Below, piece by piece: positions 1 to 9,865 of a stretch of DNA of 64,000 bases. Under the pieces are notes generated by a model. It searched no databases, was not told the DNA's origin, and worked only from the letters and a program-made list of their open reading frames with translations. The stretch is from Aquipseudomonas alcaligenes MRY13-0052 (GTDB lineage Bacteria > Pseudomonadota > Gammaproteobacteria > Pseudomonadales > Pseudomonadaceae). Position numbers and translations under genes: made by a program. Location: the NCBI GenBank assembly GCA_000474255.1, contig BATO01000029.1:1-64000 (forward strand), in the 5' to 3' direction. Numbering within the stretch: position 1 is the stretch's first letter; each line of letters starts with the position of its first letter.

Positions 1-2592
1 CTCGCGGCGCAGGCCGGCGCCATCCAGCGCGGCGAGGTGGCCGCCCAGTTCGCTGAGCAGGGCATCGCCGGGCAGTTCGCGGCCGTGCAGCAGCCAGGCG
101 AGGGCGCTGCTGTGCAGACCGTCCTCGGGCAGCTCGCCGTCCTTCTTCGCCTTGGGCAGGGCCACCGGGCCCCAGTGCAGCCACAGGCGATCCCGGGCGC
201 GGGTCAGGGCCACGTAGGCCAGGCGCAGGCGCTCGGCGAAGCGTTCACGGCGGGCGCGCTCGCGGTTGTCGTCGTAGTCGGCGCCGCCCAGGTCCAGCAG
301 CGGCGTGCCGTCCTCGGCGTGGCAGGTGATGTCTTCGTCGCGGCGCAGCAGCGCGCCGTCCCAGAGGTAGGGGCAGAACACCAGCGGGTATTCCAGGCCC
401 TTGCTGGTGTGCACGGTAACGATCTGCACCCGCTCGGCATCGCTTTCCAGGCGCAGCAGGGCGTCGTCGCCGTGGCTCTCCGCCGCGCGCTGGGCGTTGA
501 ACCAGGCCAGCAGCGGTTCCAGGCCGGGGCGCTGGAGGCTCTCGGCCTGCAGCAGCTCGGCGAGGTGCAGGAGATTGGTCAGACGGCGTTCGCCGTCGGG
601 CAGGGCGATCAGCCGTTCGGCCACCCGCTGCTCGTCGAGCCAGGCGCGGAAGGCGCGCATGAAGCCCTGCTGCTGCCAGAACTGGTGGTAGCGCTCGGCG
701 TCCTCGCGCTCCTGGTCCCAGGCGTGCTCGTCGTCCTGGCAGCGCGCCAGGGCCTGGGCGTCGCGGCCCAGCAGGCGGGTGGCCAGGGCGTAGCGCAGCA
801 CGCCTTCGCGGCCGGGCTCTGCATAGGCGGCGAGCACGGCGGCCAACTCCTCGGCCTCGGCGCTGTGCCAGACGCTGTCACGCCCCCGGCGCACGCTGGG
901 CACGCCGCGCGCGGCCAGTTGCTCGGCCACATCGCCAGCCTGGCGGTGGCTGGCCACCAGCACGGCGATATCACCACCGCGCAGGGGCGTGCGCACGCCG
1001 GCCTCGTCGAAATAGGCCTCGCCCCGGCCACTGGCGGCCAGCAGGGCCGCGATGCGCCGGGCGGTATCGATGGCCACGGCGTTGCCGGCCTCGCCCTTGC
1101 CCAGGGGTTCGTCGCCCAGCCACACCAGCTCCAGCGGCGCTCCCGCTTCGGGCAGCACCAGCTGGGCGCGGGCCTTGTCGCTGGCGCCCACGGGCGGGTA
1201 GGTCAGCCCCGGCTCGGCGAAGGGCAGGGGCCGGTCGAACACCCGGTTGAGCGCGGCGATCAGCGCCGGCACCGAGCGATGGTTGGTGTTCAGGCTGTAC
1301 TGCCGCGCGGCTTCGTCACGGGCCTTGAGGTAGGTGGCCAGGTCGGCGCCACGGAAGGCGTAGATCGCCTGCTTGGGGTCGCCGACGAAGCACAGGTCGC
1401 CGCCCTCGGCACCCCCCGGGTAGATGCGCCGGAAGATGGCGTACTGCACCGGGTCGGTGTCCTGGAATTCGTCGATCAGCGCCACCGGGTAGCGTTCGCG
1501 CAGGGCGGCGGCCAGCGCCTCGCCGGCAGGGCCTTGCAGCGACTGGTCGAGGCGGTTGAGCAGGTCGTCGAAGGCCAGCATGCGCTGCGCCGCCTTGCGC
1601 GCCGGCAGCTCGCGGTTGAGGGTGTCGAGCAGGCGCACCTGCAGGTCGATCAGCCGCGCCTCGCCAGCGGGCTTGGCCTCTTCCAGGGCATCCAGCAACC
1701 CCTGCAGAGCAGAGTTGAGGGCGTGCTCGGGCAGCTCGAAGCCCTTCTTGCAGGCCTTGAGCAGCGCCTCGCGGCCGAGCTTTTCCAGGCCCGTGGGCGC
1801 GGCGAACAGCGCTGCGGGGTCGGCGAAATAGGCATCCAGCTCGCCCTGCCAGAGGGCGAACTTGGCGGCGTCGTAGCTGCGCTTGTTGAGCCCGTCGAAG
1901 GCCGCCAGGTCGGCGAGGCAGGCCTGGGCATCGCGCAGCCAGGTATCCCGGGCATGGTCCCAGGCCTCGCCGGCCGCCCCCAGGTCGCCCAGCTCGGTTT
2001 CCCGGGGTTCGATGCGCAGGTAGGGCTTGCCCAGGTGCGAACGCAGGCGCTGGCGCAGGACCTGCGGGGTGAGGCGCTTCTGCGCGAGGAAGCGCGCCCA
2101 GGCCGGCTCAGCAGCGGCCAGCTCGGCACGCCAGAGGTCGGCGAGCAGGCCGTCGAGCACCTCGCGGTCATCCGCCGTCAGCTCGCTGTCGAAATCGCCA
2201 CCGGCTTCGAACGCCGCGTCCTGCAGGGCGCGCTGGCAGAAGCCGTGAATGGTGAAGATCGCCGCCTCGTCGAAGCCGTGCACCGCCAGCAAGAGGCGGC
2301 GGTGGGCGTCCTCGCCCGGGTACTGCGCATGCAGGCCGGCCAGCACCGGGTCGGGCGCCGGTGCGCCTTCGTACATGGCCAGCAACGCCGCCAGCCGCGC
2401 GCGGATGCGTTCGCGCAGCTCGGCGGTAGCTGCGGTGGTGTAGGTCACCACCAGGATCTGCCCCACGCCCAGCTTGCGCTCCAGCAGCAGCCGCGCGTAG
2501 AGCGCGGTCAGGGTCCAGGTCTTGCCGGTACCGGCGCTGGCCTCGATCAGGCTGCGCCCGGTAAAGGGATCGTTGAGCAGGTCGAGGCTCAC
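1..2592 (-). CDS. recB: RecB, exodeoxyribonuclease V beta subunit (3' end outside window)
   Basis: Helicase-nuclease subunit of RecBCD, which processes double-strand breaks and loads RecA at Chi. 864 codons are visible, with no in-frame stop down to base 1, so the C-terminal nuclease domain lies outside the window. Seen: Walker A ASAGTGKT at residues 18-25, then DEFQDTD, GDPKQAIYAFRG, NHRS, VHTSKGLEYP and YVALTRA, which are the SF1/UvrD helicase motifs in order. The GTG start at 2592 overlaps the recC TGA (GTGA), implying translational coupling. Order recC-recB is usual; recD would be expected beyond base 1. The frame is the same at both ends of the visible part, so recB looks intact here. 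Confidence 0.93.
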   Translation of the reverse strand, partial: MSLDLLNDPFTGRSLIEASAGTGKTWTLTALYARLLLERKLGVGQILVVTYTTAATAELRERIRARLAALLAMYEGAPAPDPVLAGLHAQYPGEDAHRRLLLAVHGFDEAAIFTIHGFCQRALQDAAFEAGGDFDSELTADDREVLDGLLADLWRAELAAAEPAWARFLAQKRLTPQVLRQRLRSHLGKPYLRIEPRETELGDLGAAGEAWDHARDTWLRDAQACLADLAAFDGLNKRSYDAAKFALWQGELDAYFADPAALFAAPTGLEKLGREALLKACKKGFELPEHALNSALQGLLDALEEAKPAGEARLIDLQVRLLDTLNRELPARKAAQRMLAFDDLLNRLDQSLQGPAGEALAAALRERYPVALIDEFQDTDPVQYAIFRRIYPGGAEGGDLCFVGDPKQAIYAFRGADLATYLKARDEAARQYSLNTNHRSVPALIAALNRVFDRPLPFAEPGLTYPPVGASDKARAQLVLPEAGAPLELVWLGDEPLGKGEAGNAVAIDTARRIAALLAASGRGEAYFDEAGVRTPLRGGDIAVLVASHRQAGDVAEQLAARGVPSVRRGRDSVWHSAEAEELAAVLAAYAEPGREGVLRYALATRLLGRDAQALARCQDDEHAWDQEREDAERYHQFWQQQGFMRAFRAWLDEQRVAERLIALPDGERRLTNLLHLAELLQAESLQRPGLEPLLAWFNAQRAAESHGDDALLRLESDAERVQIVTVHTSKGLEYPLVFCPYLWDGALLRRDEDITCHAEDGTPLLDLGGADYDDNRERARRERFAERLRLAYVALTRARDRLWLHWGPVALPKAKKDGELPEDGLHSSALAWLLHGRELPGDALLSELGGHLAALDGAGLRRE

Positions 2593-5500
2593 GCGTCGTC
2601 CTCCTCGTCATCCGCCAGGGCATCCAGCGCCGGGCCGAGGAGGGTTTCGGCGAGGCGCTCGAAGCGTTGGTCCAGGGGATCACGGTCGCGGAAGGCGAGG
2701 GCGTACCAGGGGTCGCGGGACTCGCCCACGGGGCCGAAGTCGATGCCATCCCAGGCGATGCGCGCCTTGCTGCGGGCGGCATCGAGGGGCTCCTTGCGCC
2801 CAGGCTTGCGCCAGCCGGAGGCGAAACCGTGGCTGGCCTTGGTCAGCAACGGCAGGGGTCCGCACAGGGCTTCGCGGTAGGCATGCAGCCAGGGCTCCAG
2901 CAACGCGGCGGCATTGGCCAGGGGGCCGGCCTGCCAGTCGCCGGCGGGCGAGAGCAGGCGGCTTTCACGGGCGATGCCGGGGTGGCCGAAAGGTTGAGCA
3001 GCAGGTGGCGCAGCCAGAAGGGCGCCAGCTCCCATTCGCCGAGGCGGTTGAGGCGCCAGCCGAACAGGCCGTCCTCGGTGACGCCATCCAGCCAGCCGTG
3101 GATACGCACGCCGGCCAGGCTGACGTCCACCAGCAGCGGCTGCGGCGCGCTGTCCGGGCGCGCCTCGAACAGGCGCGGGGCGAAGGCACGCACCGGGCCG
3201 CGCAGCTGGCCCCAGAGCGCATGGCCCAGCTCGCCGGTGGGCAGCCAGCCGGCGGCGCGGGCGATACGGCGTTCGTCCAGCTCCGACCAGCCGCGCTCCA
3301 CCGCGTCCAGGGCCAGCTGGCGCAGGCCGCGCCAGGCAGGCTCCTCCAGGGCGAAGGGCTCGTCGCTGGCCAGGGCCTCCTCAGCTTCGGCCAGGCGCAG
3401 GCCCAGGCGCTGCTCGAGGAGGAAGCGCGCCGGGTGGCGGAAGCATTGGATCAGTTGCGCCGGCTCCAGGGTCAGCCAGTCAGCGTCGGGCTCCGGCAAG
3501 GGCAGGGCGAAGGGTGCATCCGGCTCCCGGGGCACCTCCGCCAGGCGCTGGGCCGCGCGGAACCAGGGGGCGGAGAAACCGGCGTGGCTGCCGCCGGCGA
3601 AGTTGCCGGAGGCGAAGGGCTGCAGCGGGTGGCTGATGAGCACCCGCTGGCTGGCCTTGGTCTCGCCGGCGGTGGCGGTGAGGTCGATGGTTTCCAGCAG
3701 TTCGCTGATCAGCACCGAGGGCGGCAGGTGCGCGTTGTCGCGCGGGTCGCGGCCCACGTAGCTGAGGTAGAGGCCATCACGCGCCGACTGCAGGGTCTCC
3801 AGCAACAGGTAGCGGTCGTCGAGGCGCCGCGCGCGGTCACCCCGGCGCGGCTTGCGGGTGATCAGGTCGAAACCGGCGGCCGGGGTGCGCCGGGGGAAGG
3901 CGCCGTCGTCCAGGCCCAGCAGGCACACCAGGCGGAACGGCAGGCTGCGCATGGGCACCATGGTGCAGAAGGTCACCGCACCGGTGAGGAAGCCCGAGGC
4001 GCCGCTGCCGGCGTCCAGGGCGGCCACCAGTTGCTGGCGCACCAGGCTCATGTCGATGGGCCGTTCGATGCCCGCCGCCTCGGCCTGCTTGCGCAGGTCG
4101 CCGCAGGCCTGGGACAGCAACAGCAGGGTGTCGCCGGCTTCCCGCTCGTCGAACAGCTGGTCGATCAGGCCCTGCAGGGTCTCGGCCCAGTCCGCCAACG
4201 GGCGCGGGCGGGCCAGGTCGTCGGCGAGATGGCCGAGGCGCTGGATGAAACCGGCCAGGCGCCCGAGCAGCTGGGCACGGGCGCCTTCCAGCGCATCCAG
4301 CGGCCAGCTGTCGCCGAGCAGGGGCGGAGCATCGCCGGCCAGTCGCGGCGGCGCGGCGAAACCCAGCACCAGGCGCTCCAGGCCCTGGCGCCAGCTGAAG
4401 GCGTCCTCTTCCGGCAGGCCCAGGCGGGCGCGGTGGCGGCCATCACGGCCCCAGCGCACGCCGGCCTCACGCAGCCAGTCGCGCACCAGCGGCAGGTCCT
4501 CGGCCTCGATGCCGGCGCGCACGGCCAGGGCCGGCTGCTCCAGCCAGCCGAGCAGTTCCTCGGCGGCGAAGCGGCTCTGGGCCAGGTCGAGCAGGGCGAG
4601 GAAGGCTTCCACCAGCGGCAGCTCGGCGCGCAGGTTGCGGTCGGCGAGGCTGAACGGGATGCGCGGCACGCCCTCGCGGGGGGCGAACACCGCTTCGATG
4701 TAGGGGGCGTAGCGCTCGATGTCGGGGGTCAGCACCACCACTTGGTCGGGGGTCAGCCCGGGGTTGGCGGCGAAGCGCGCCAGCAGCTGGTCGTGCAGCA
4801 CCTCCACTTCGCGCAGGGGCGAGTGGCAGACGTGCACTTCCAGGGAGCGGTCGTCCTCGCGCAGGGCCAGGCGCTCGTCGGCGTGGCGGGTGCGCAACCG
4901 CAGGATGTCGTTCTGGATGGCCTGCAGCAGGCTGCCGTCGGCCAGGTCTTCGTTCTCGGCATAGATGCCGACTTCCTGGCCGCCGAGGGTGAACAGGGCG
5001 TCGAAGAAGTCGCGCCCCTGCTTGCCCAGGCTGGCCAGCAGCGGGTGGCCGACGTCGAGGTACCAGTCGTCGATGCCGGGCTCCGGCAGGGCGGCCAGTT
5101 CACGGATGTCGCGGATATCGCCCCAGGCCTCGCGGCAGGGGTTGAGGGCGAAGAGGATGACCTCGCAATGCCGCGCCAGCCCTTCGAGCACGCGCATGTG
5201 GTGCGGCGGCAGGCTGCTGATGCCGAAAACGATGAGGCGCTCCGGCAGCCCCTCGATGGGCGCGTCGTTGTGCAGCCGCGCCAGCAGGTCACCGAGCAGG
5301 CGCGCGCGGTGCGGGTGGCCGTCGGCGGTCAGTTCGCGCCAGAGCAGCGCCTGCCACTGTTCGTCGTTGCCCAGGCCGAGCAGCTCGCCGCGCTCCCAGG
5401 CGGCCAACCAGTCGTCGCGGTACAGCAGGTACTGGTCGAGCACGTCGGCGATGCGCGCCGCCAGGGTCAGGCGCCGGCGCTCGTCGCCGCCCTCCAGATA

Positions 5501-5836
5501 CTGGGCGAGACGCGGGGTACGTTCGAGATTGTCCGGCTCGCACAGCCAGTCGTAGAGGCGCCAGGTCAGGGTCACCGGGTTGAACGCCGATTGCGGTGGC
5601 AGTTCGCCGAGGGCCTGGCGGGTGAGGTCCCAGATGAAGCGCGCCGGCAGCTGGATATCGAGCTGCATGGCGATGCCCTGGCGCCGGGCCAGTTGCAGCG
5701 TCAGCCAGCGCCCCATGCCCTGGCTCGGCACCACCACGCGGGACGGCGCCAGCGGGTCGCGCTGGGGCTGCACGAGCAGGCTGCAGGCCAACTCGCCGAG
5801 GCTTTCCAGGTCATTGGCGTGGTAGAGGTTGAGCAT
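2589..5836 (-). pseudogene. recC: RecC, exodeoxyribonuclease V gamma subunit, with an apparent frameshift
   Basis: Chi-recognition subunit of RecBCD. Starts ATG 5836 (MLNLYHANDLESL, typical RecC start) and runs in one frame to about base 2990. There homology-like reading ends in LRHLLLNL and continues in another frame as FGHPGIARESRLLSP down to the stop at 2589. The original frame would carry on to a stop at 2843 with low-complexity Cys/Pro-rich text. The shift equals loss of one base. One extra A in the run at 2989-2991 (minus strand T) restores about 1082 codons, the usual RecC size. Everything else looks intact and the stop still overlaps recB. It may be a real mutation or a homopolymer sequencing error. 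Confidence 0.85.
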
Positions 5837-6097
5837 CGAGAGGTCGCGTCCGCCGGGTCGGTACAGGTTATCAGTTCGACGAGGCTACAGGCAGCGGACG
5901 ACAGGGCCTGTCGCCTGCGATGGGCAAGGCAAGGCTGCGGTTTTACGACTTAACTTGCAGGTAGAAAAGGTGACGGGCACGGGTGAACGGGACGCGGGCT
6001 GGCAAGTCAGAATATGACGATCATGTTACAACCCCACCCCCAGATAGCCGCCCCACCTCCAGGAGCGGCTCATGTCGTTACCTTAAGGAGGGAACCG
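5837..6097. other. Divergent intergenic region between recC and the Na/Pi transporter
   Basis: 261 bases without a convincing gene. It must carry the promoters for recCB (leftward) and the transporter (rightward). Around 6012-6030 the minus strand reads as two poorly matching copies of a CTGTCAT-like heptamer (4/7 and 5/7), a weak resemblance to a Pho box. A strong Shine-Dalgarno, AAGGAGGG, at 6085-6092 sets the start of the next gene. Nothing else is recognised. Confidence 0.4.
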
Positions 6098-7795
6098 ATG
6101 CTGACACTGCTCAACCTGCTCTCCGCCGTGGCCTTGCTCGTGTGGGGCACCAATATCGTTCGCACCGGCATCCTCCGGGTCTTCGGCAGCGACCTGCGCC
6201 GCTGGCTCAGCCACAGCATGAAGCGCGCGCCCCTGGCCTTCGCCGCCGGCATCGGCGTCACCGCCCTGGTGCAGAGCAGCAACGCCACCGCCCTGCTGGT
6301 CACCTCCTTCGTCGCCCAGGGGCTGATGGGGCTGTCCTCGGGCCTGGCGATCATGCTCGGCGCCGACGTCGGCACGGCACTGATGGCGCGGGTGCTGACC
6401 TTCGACCTGTCGTGGCTGTCGCCGCTGCTGATCTTCTTCGGGGTGGTGTTCTTCCTCTCGCGCAAGCAGACCCGCATCGGCCAGCTCGGCCGCGTGGCCA
6501 TCGGCCTGGGGTTGATCATCCTCGCGCTGCAGCTGATCGTCGCCGCCGCCGAGCCCATCACCACCGCCAAGGGCGTGAAGGTGCTGTTCTCCTCGCTCAC
6601 GGGCGACGTGATGCTGGACGCCCTGACCGGCGCGCTGTTCGCCATGGTCACCTACTCCAGCCTGGCCGCCGTGCTGCTCAGCGCGACCCTGGCCGCCGCC
6701 AAGGTCATCCCGCTCAAGGTCGCCCTGTGCCTGGTGATCGGCGCCAACGTCGGCAGCGGCATCCTCGCCATGATCAGCGCCACCTCGCAGAACGCCGCCG
6801 GCCGCCGGGTGGCCCTCGGCAGCCTGCTGTTCAAGCTGGTGGGCTGCCTGCTGGTGCTGCCGGTGGTAGGGCCGGCGGCGGAGTGGCTGGACAGCTGGAG
6901 CTTCTCCACCGCCGAGCTGGTGATCGCCTTCCACGTTCTCTACAACAGCGCGCGCTGCCTGCTGATGCTGCCGCTGACGCCCTACATGGCGCGCTTCTGC
7001 GACTGGCTGCTGCCGGACCGCGAGCAGGCCACGGACGTGGCCAAACCCCGCCACCTGGACAAGAGCGCCCTGGACACGCCCAGCCTGGCCCTGGCCAACG
7101 CCGTGCGCGAAACCCTGCGCCTGGGCGATATCGTCGAACAGATGCTGCACCACCTGCTCACGCTGATGCGCGGCGGCGACGCCCTGTTGGGCAAGGAGAT
7201 CCACCGCCTCGACGACGACATCGACGCCCTCTACACCGCCATCAAGCTGTACCTGGCGCGCATGCCGCGGGAAGACCTGAGCGAGCGCGACAGCCGCCGC
7301 TGGGCCGAGATCATCGAGCTGACCATCAACCTGGAGCAGGCCGGCGACCTGATCGAGCGCATGGTCGGCGACGTGCAGCACAAGAAGACCTCGCAGCAGC
7401 GCTCCTTCTCCGAAGCCGGCCTGGCGGACATCGCCGAGCTGCACCAGCAACTGGTGAACAACCTGCGCCTGAGCCTGTCGGTGTTCCTCAACGGTGACCT
7501 GGAGAACGCCAAGCGCCTGCGTCGTGCCAAGCAGCGCTTCCGCATCCTCGAGCGGCGCCTGTCCCACGCCCACGTCGAGCGCCTGCACCACCAGGTGGTG
7601 CAGAGCATCGAGACCAGCGCCCTGCACCTGGGCTTGATCAGCGACATGAAGCGCCTCAACTCGCTGTTCTGCGCCATCTCCTATGCGGTGCTGGACAACC
7701 CCGACGCACCGCCGGTGGCCCTGGAGGACGGTGGCGTCGAGCCGCTGGTGGAGGACGATGTGGACTATCAGCCGGATGTCGGCTCCCATCGCTGA
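6098..7795 (+). CDS. Na/Pi cotransporter family protein with C-terminal PhoU-like domain
   Basis: Inner-membrane protein of the sodium/phosphate symporter (NptA/YjbB) family, 565 residues. Residues 1-310 contain many hydrophobic helices and the two family repeats, with the signature QSSNATALLVTSFV near residue 65 and a second, degenerate copy near 185. The remainder (about 345-540) is hydrophilic and helical, as in PhoU-like domains. The ATG at 6098 is chosen because AAGGAGGG precedes it by 5-6 bases; an in-frame alternative start 84 bases upstream lacks such a site. Family members move phosphate, often outward. The direction here cannot be told from sequence. Confidence 0.85.
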   Translation: MLTLLNLLSAVALLVWGTNIVRTGILRVFGSDLRRWLSHSMKRAPLAFAAGIGVTALVQSSNATALLVTSFVAQGLMGLSSGLAIMLGADVGTALMARVLTFDLSWLSPLLIFFGVVFFLSRKQTRIGQLGRVAIGLGLIILALQLIVAAAEPITTAKGVKVLFSSLTGDVMLDALTGALFAMVTYSSLAAVLLSATLAAAKVIPLKVALCLVIGANVGSGILAMISATSQNAAGRRVALGSLLFKLVGCLLVLPVVGPAAEWLDSWSFSTAELVIAFHVLYNSARCLLMLPLTPYMARFCDWLLPDREQATDVAKPRHLDKSALDTPSLALANAVRETLRLGDIVEQMLHHLLTLMRGGDALLGKEIHRLDDDIDALYTAIKLYLARMPREDLSERDSRRWAEIIELTINLEQAGDLIERMVGDVQHKKTSQQRSFSEAGLADIAELHQQLVNNLRLSLSVFLNGDLENAKRLRRAKQRFRILERRLSHAHVERLHHQVVQSIETSALHLGLISDMKRLNSLFCAISYAVLDNPDAPPVALEDGGVEPLVEDDVDYQPDVGSHR

Positions 7796-7839
7796 ACACG
7801 GCTCTTCCTGAGTCACGGCGGCTTGGGCAGAATCCCCCC

Positions 7840-8880
7840 ATGAGCCCAACCGCCGCAGCACCCGACCAGGCCTCGGTCAGCGCCAGCCTGACCCAGGCCA
7901 TCCTCCACGCCGCCGAAAGCCTTGGCCTGCCACGCGCCGAGCTGCTGGCCGCCAGCGGCCTGGACGATGCCCAGTTGGGTGACCCTGACGCGCGCATCCC
8001 CTTCCCGGCCCAGGAAGCGCTGTGGAGCGCCATCGAATCACGCCTTGCCCACCCCGAGCCCGGCCTGGTGCTGGGCCAGGCGCTCGCGCCCGGCCAGTTC
8101 AGCGTGCTCGGCTACCTGCTGCAGAGCAGCCCGACCCTGGGCGACGCCCTGGAAGCCGAATTGCGCTACCAGCGCCTGGTGGGCGAGGGCGGCACCCTGG
8201 CGGTGGAGATCCGAGGCGACCAGCTCTGGACCCTGTACCGTCCGTTGCACCCGCACGTGCCCGCCACCCGCGCGCGGGTGCTGGCGCTGATGGCCTTCTG
8301 GATGCGCCTGATGCAACCGCTGCTGGATGACTTCCGCCTGCTGCGCGCCTGCTTCATCCATTCGCAGCCTGAAAGCCTGGCCGCCTATGAGGACTGCTTC
8401 GCCTGCCCGCTGGAGTTCGACGCCACCGACTACGCCCTGGTGCTGCCGCTGAAACTGCGCGCCGCCGCCCTGCGCCAGGCCAACCCGCCCCTCCAGGCAC
8501 TGCTGCGCCAGCACGCCGAAGCCCTGCTCGCGCGGCTGCCCAGCGAAGGCCTGCGGGCCCGTGTGGTGGCCCTGCTCGGCGCCCAGCTGGCCCATGGCGA
8601 GCCGGACCGCGGCGCCCTCGCCTCTGGCCTCGGCCTCAGCGAGCGCACCCTGCAACGGCGCCTGGCCGAAGAGGGCAGTAGCTACCAGCAGCTGCTCAGC
8701 GACACCCGCCTGCAGCTGGCCGAGCGCCACCTGCAGGAAGGCAGCCTGCCCATCGCCGAGATCGCCGTGCTGCTGGGCTATTCCGAACCCAGCGTGTTCT
8801 TCCGCGCCTTCCGCCAGTGGACCGGCAAGACGCCGGGGGAATATCGCCAGCAGCTGGTGGCTGATTCGGCCAGGACCTAG
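7840..8880 (+). CDS. AraC-family transcriptional regulator
   Basis: 346 residues. The N-terminal two thirds match the arabinose-binding-like sensor domain found in the OruR/ArgR-like subgroup of AraC proteins (LPRAELLAASGLDDAQL near residue 27, FSVLGYLLQSSPTL near residue 87). The C-terminal 100 residues carry the double helix-turn-helix: LGLSERTLQRRLAEEG, then IAVLLGYSEPSVFFRAFRQW and GKTPGEYRQ at the end. It follows the transporter by 44 bases on the same strand and could be co-transcribed. The nearest leftward genes (epimerase, BASS transporter) end just downstream and are possible targets. The effector is unknown. Confidence 0.87.
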   Translation: MSPTAAAPDQASVSASLTQAILHAAESLGLPRAELLAASGLDDAQLGDPDARIPFPAQEALWSAIESRLAHPEPGLVLGQALAPGQFSVLGYLLQSSPTLGDALEAELRYQRLVGEGGTLAVEIRGDQLWTLYRPLHPHVPATRARVLALMAFWMRLMQPLLDDFRLLRACFIHSQPESLAAYEDCFACPLEFDATDYALVLPLKLRAAALRQANPPLQALLRQHAEALLARLPSEGLRARVVALLGAQLAHGEPDRGALASGLGLSERTLQRRLAEEGSSYQQLLSDTRLQLAERHLQEGSLPIAEIAVLLGYSEPSVFFRAFRQWTGKTPGEYRQQLVADSART

Positions 8881-8902
8881 GGAGCGCTGCGCGCCGCCGG
8901 AG

Positions 8903-9865
8903 TCAGGTACGCGGCAACACACCGCGCGCATCGAGGAACGCCAGGAAGGCTTCGCGGCTGGAGTACTGCGGCTGGTAGCCGAACTCCTCCTTCAGGCGGC
9001 GGTTGTCGAGCACCGGGCGGTAGCGCAGGAAGTCCAGTTGCTCGGGGCCGTAGCGGGTCAGGCCGAGGGGTTTGAGCAGCGCCAGGGTGGCGAGGATCAG
9101 CGTCGCCGGCAGTGGCCGGTAGGGCTTGCCGAGGATGGCGGCGATCTCGGCCATGCTCAGCGCACCGTCGCCGGCCAGGTTGTAGATGCCTTCGGCGCCG
9201 CGCTCCAGGCCCTGGAGGATGATCGCCACCACGTCCTGGTCCCAGATGAACACGAAGCGGCTGTCATGGCCGCGCACGCCCATCACCGAAGGTTTGTCGA
9301 AGAGCGCGGTGATCTGGTTGTCCACCCGCCGGCCGAGGATGGTGCCCGGGCGCAGCACCAGCTGGCGCAGCTGCGGGTGGCGTTCCCGTGCCTCGGCTAG
9401 CAGCTCTTCCACCTCGCGCTTGTGGCGGGCATAGGCGAAGGCGTCATGACCGCGCAGTGGGTCGGCTTCGTCGATCCATTCGGCGTTTTCCGGGTAGTAG
9501 CCGTAGGCGGCGCCGGAGCTGGTCACCACCAGCTGCCCGACGCCATGGGCGGCTGCGGCCGTGACCACCGCGCGGGTGCCTTCGACGTCGATGGCGTGCA
9601 GGGTCGCCTCGCTCATGCCCGGCGGCGGCGTCACCACCGAGGCCAGGTGGACGATGGCCTGGGGCTGCCAATGGGCGATGCAGGCGTCCACCGCCTCGGG
9701 CTGGGCGATGTCCAGCTGCACCTCCTCGACGTTCGCCGCGCGGGCGGACGCCGGCAGCGGGCGGATGTCCGCAGCCACCAGGCGCCAGTCGGGGTGGCGG
9801 GCGGCCAGCGCCTCCAGCAACTGATGGCCGATGTAGCCGGCGGCGCCGGTGATCAGGACGCGCAT
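8903..9865 (-). CDS. NAD(P)-dependent epimerase/dehydratase (extended SDR)
   Basis: 320 residues. N-terminal nucleotide-binding motif GAAGYIGHQLLEAL (GxxGxxG) at about residues 7-20. The acidic residue after beta-2 (AADIRPLP) suggests NAD. The YxxxK site is AYARHKREVEELL near residue 145. These are the marks of extended short-chain dehydrogenases acting on nucleotide sugars or similar hydroxyl substrates; the substrate cannot be assigned. The start overlaps the end of the upstream BASS transporter gene by 13 bases, so the two are one transcription unit with coupled translation. The C-terminal PEQLDFLRYRPVLDNRRLKEEFGYQP is typical of SDR epimerases in which the tail contacts substrate. Confidence 0.85.
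   Translation of the reverse strand: MRVLITGAAGYIGHQLLEALAARHPDWRLVAADIRPLPASARAANVEEVQLDIAQPEAVDACIAHWQPQAIVHLASVVTPPPGMSEATLHAIDVEGTRAVVTAAAAHGVGQLVVTSSGAAYGYYPENAEWIDEADPLRGHDAFAYARHKREVEELLAEARERHPQLRQLVLRPGTILGRRVDNQITALFDKPSVMGVRGHDSRFVFIWDQDVVAIILQGLERGAEGIYNLAGDGALSMAEIAAILGKPYRPLPATLILATLALLKPLGLTRYGPEQLDFLRYRPVLDNRRLKEEFGYQPQYSSREAFLAFLDARGVLPRT

Noticed and set aside
37-2880. 947-codon open frame on the plus strand at the left edge
   Set aside because: It mirrors recB, whose helicase motifs are all readable on the minus strand.
2522-5953. Very long open frame on the plus strand opposite recC
   Set aside because: It is antisense to a clear recC reading, has low-complexity Ala/Gly/Gln/Arg composition and no motif; such frames are common opposite GC-rich genes.
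6014-6097. Longer N-terminus for the Na/Pi transporter
   Set aside because: The extra 28 residues are Pro-rich, unlike the family, and lack a ribosome site; ATG 6098 has an excellent one.
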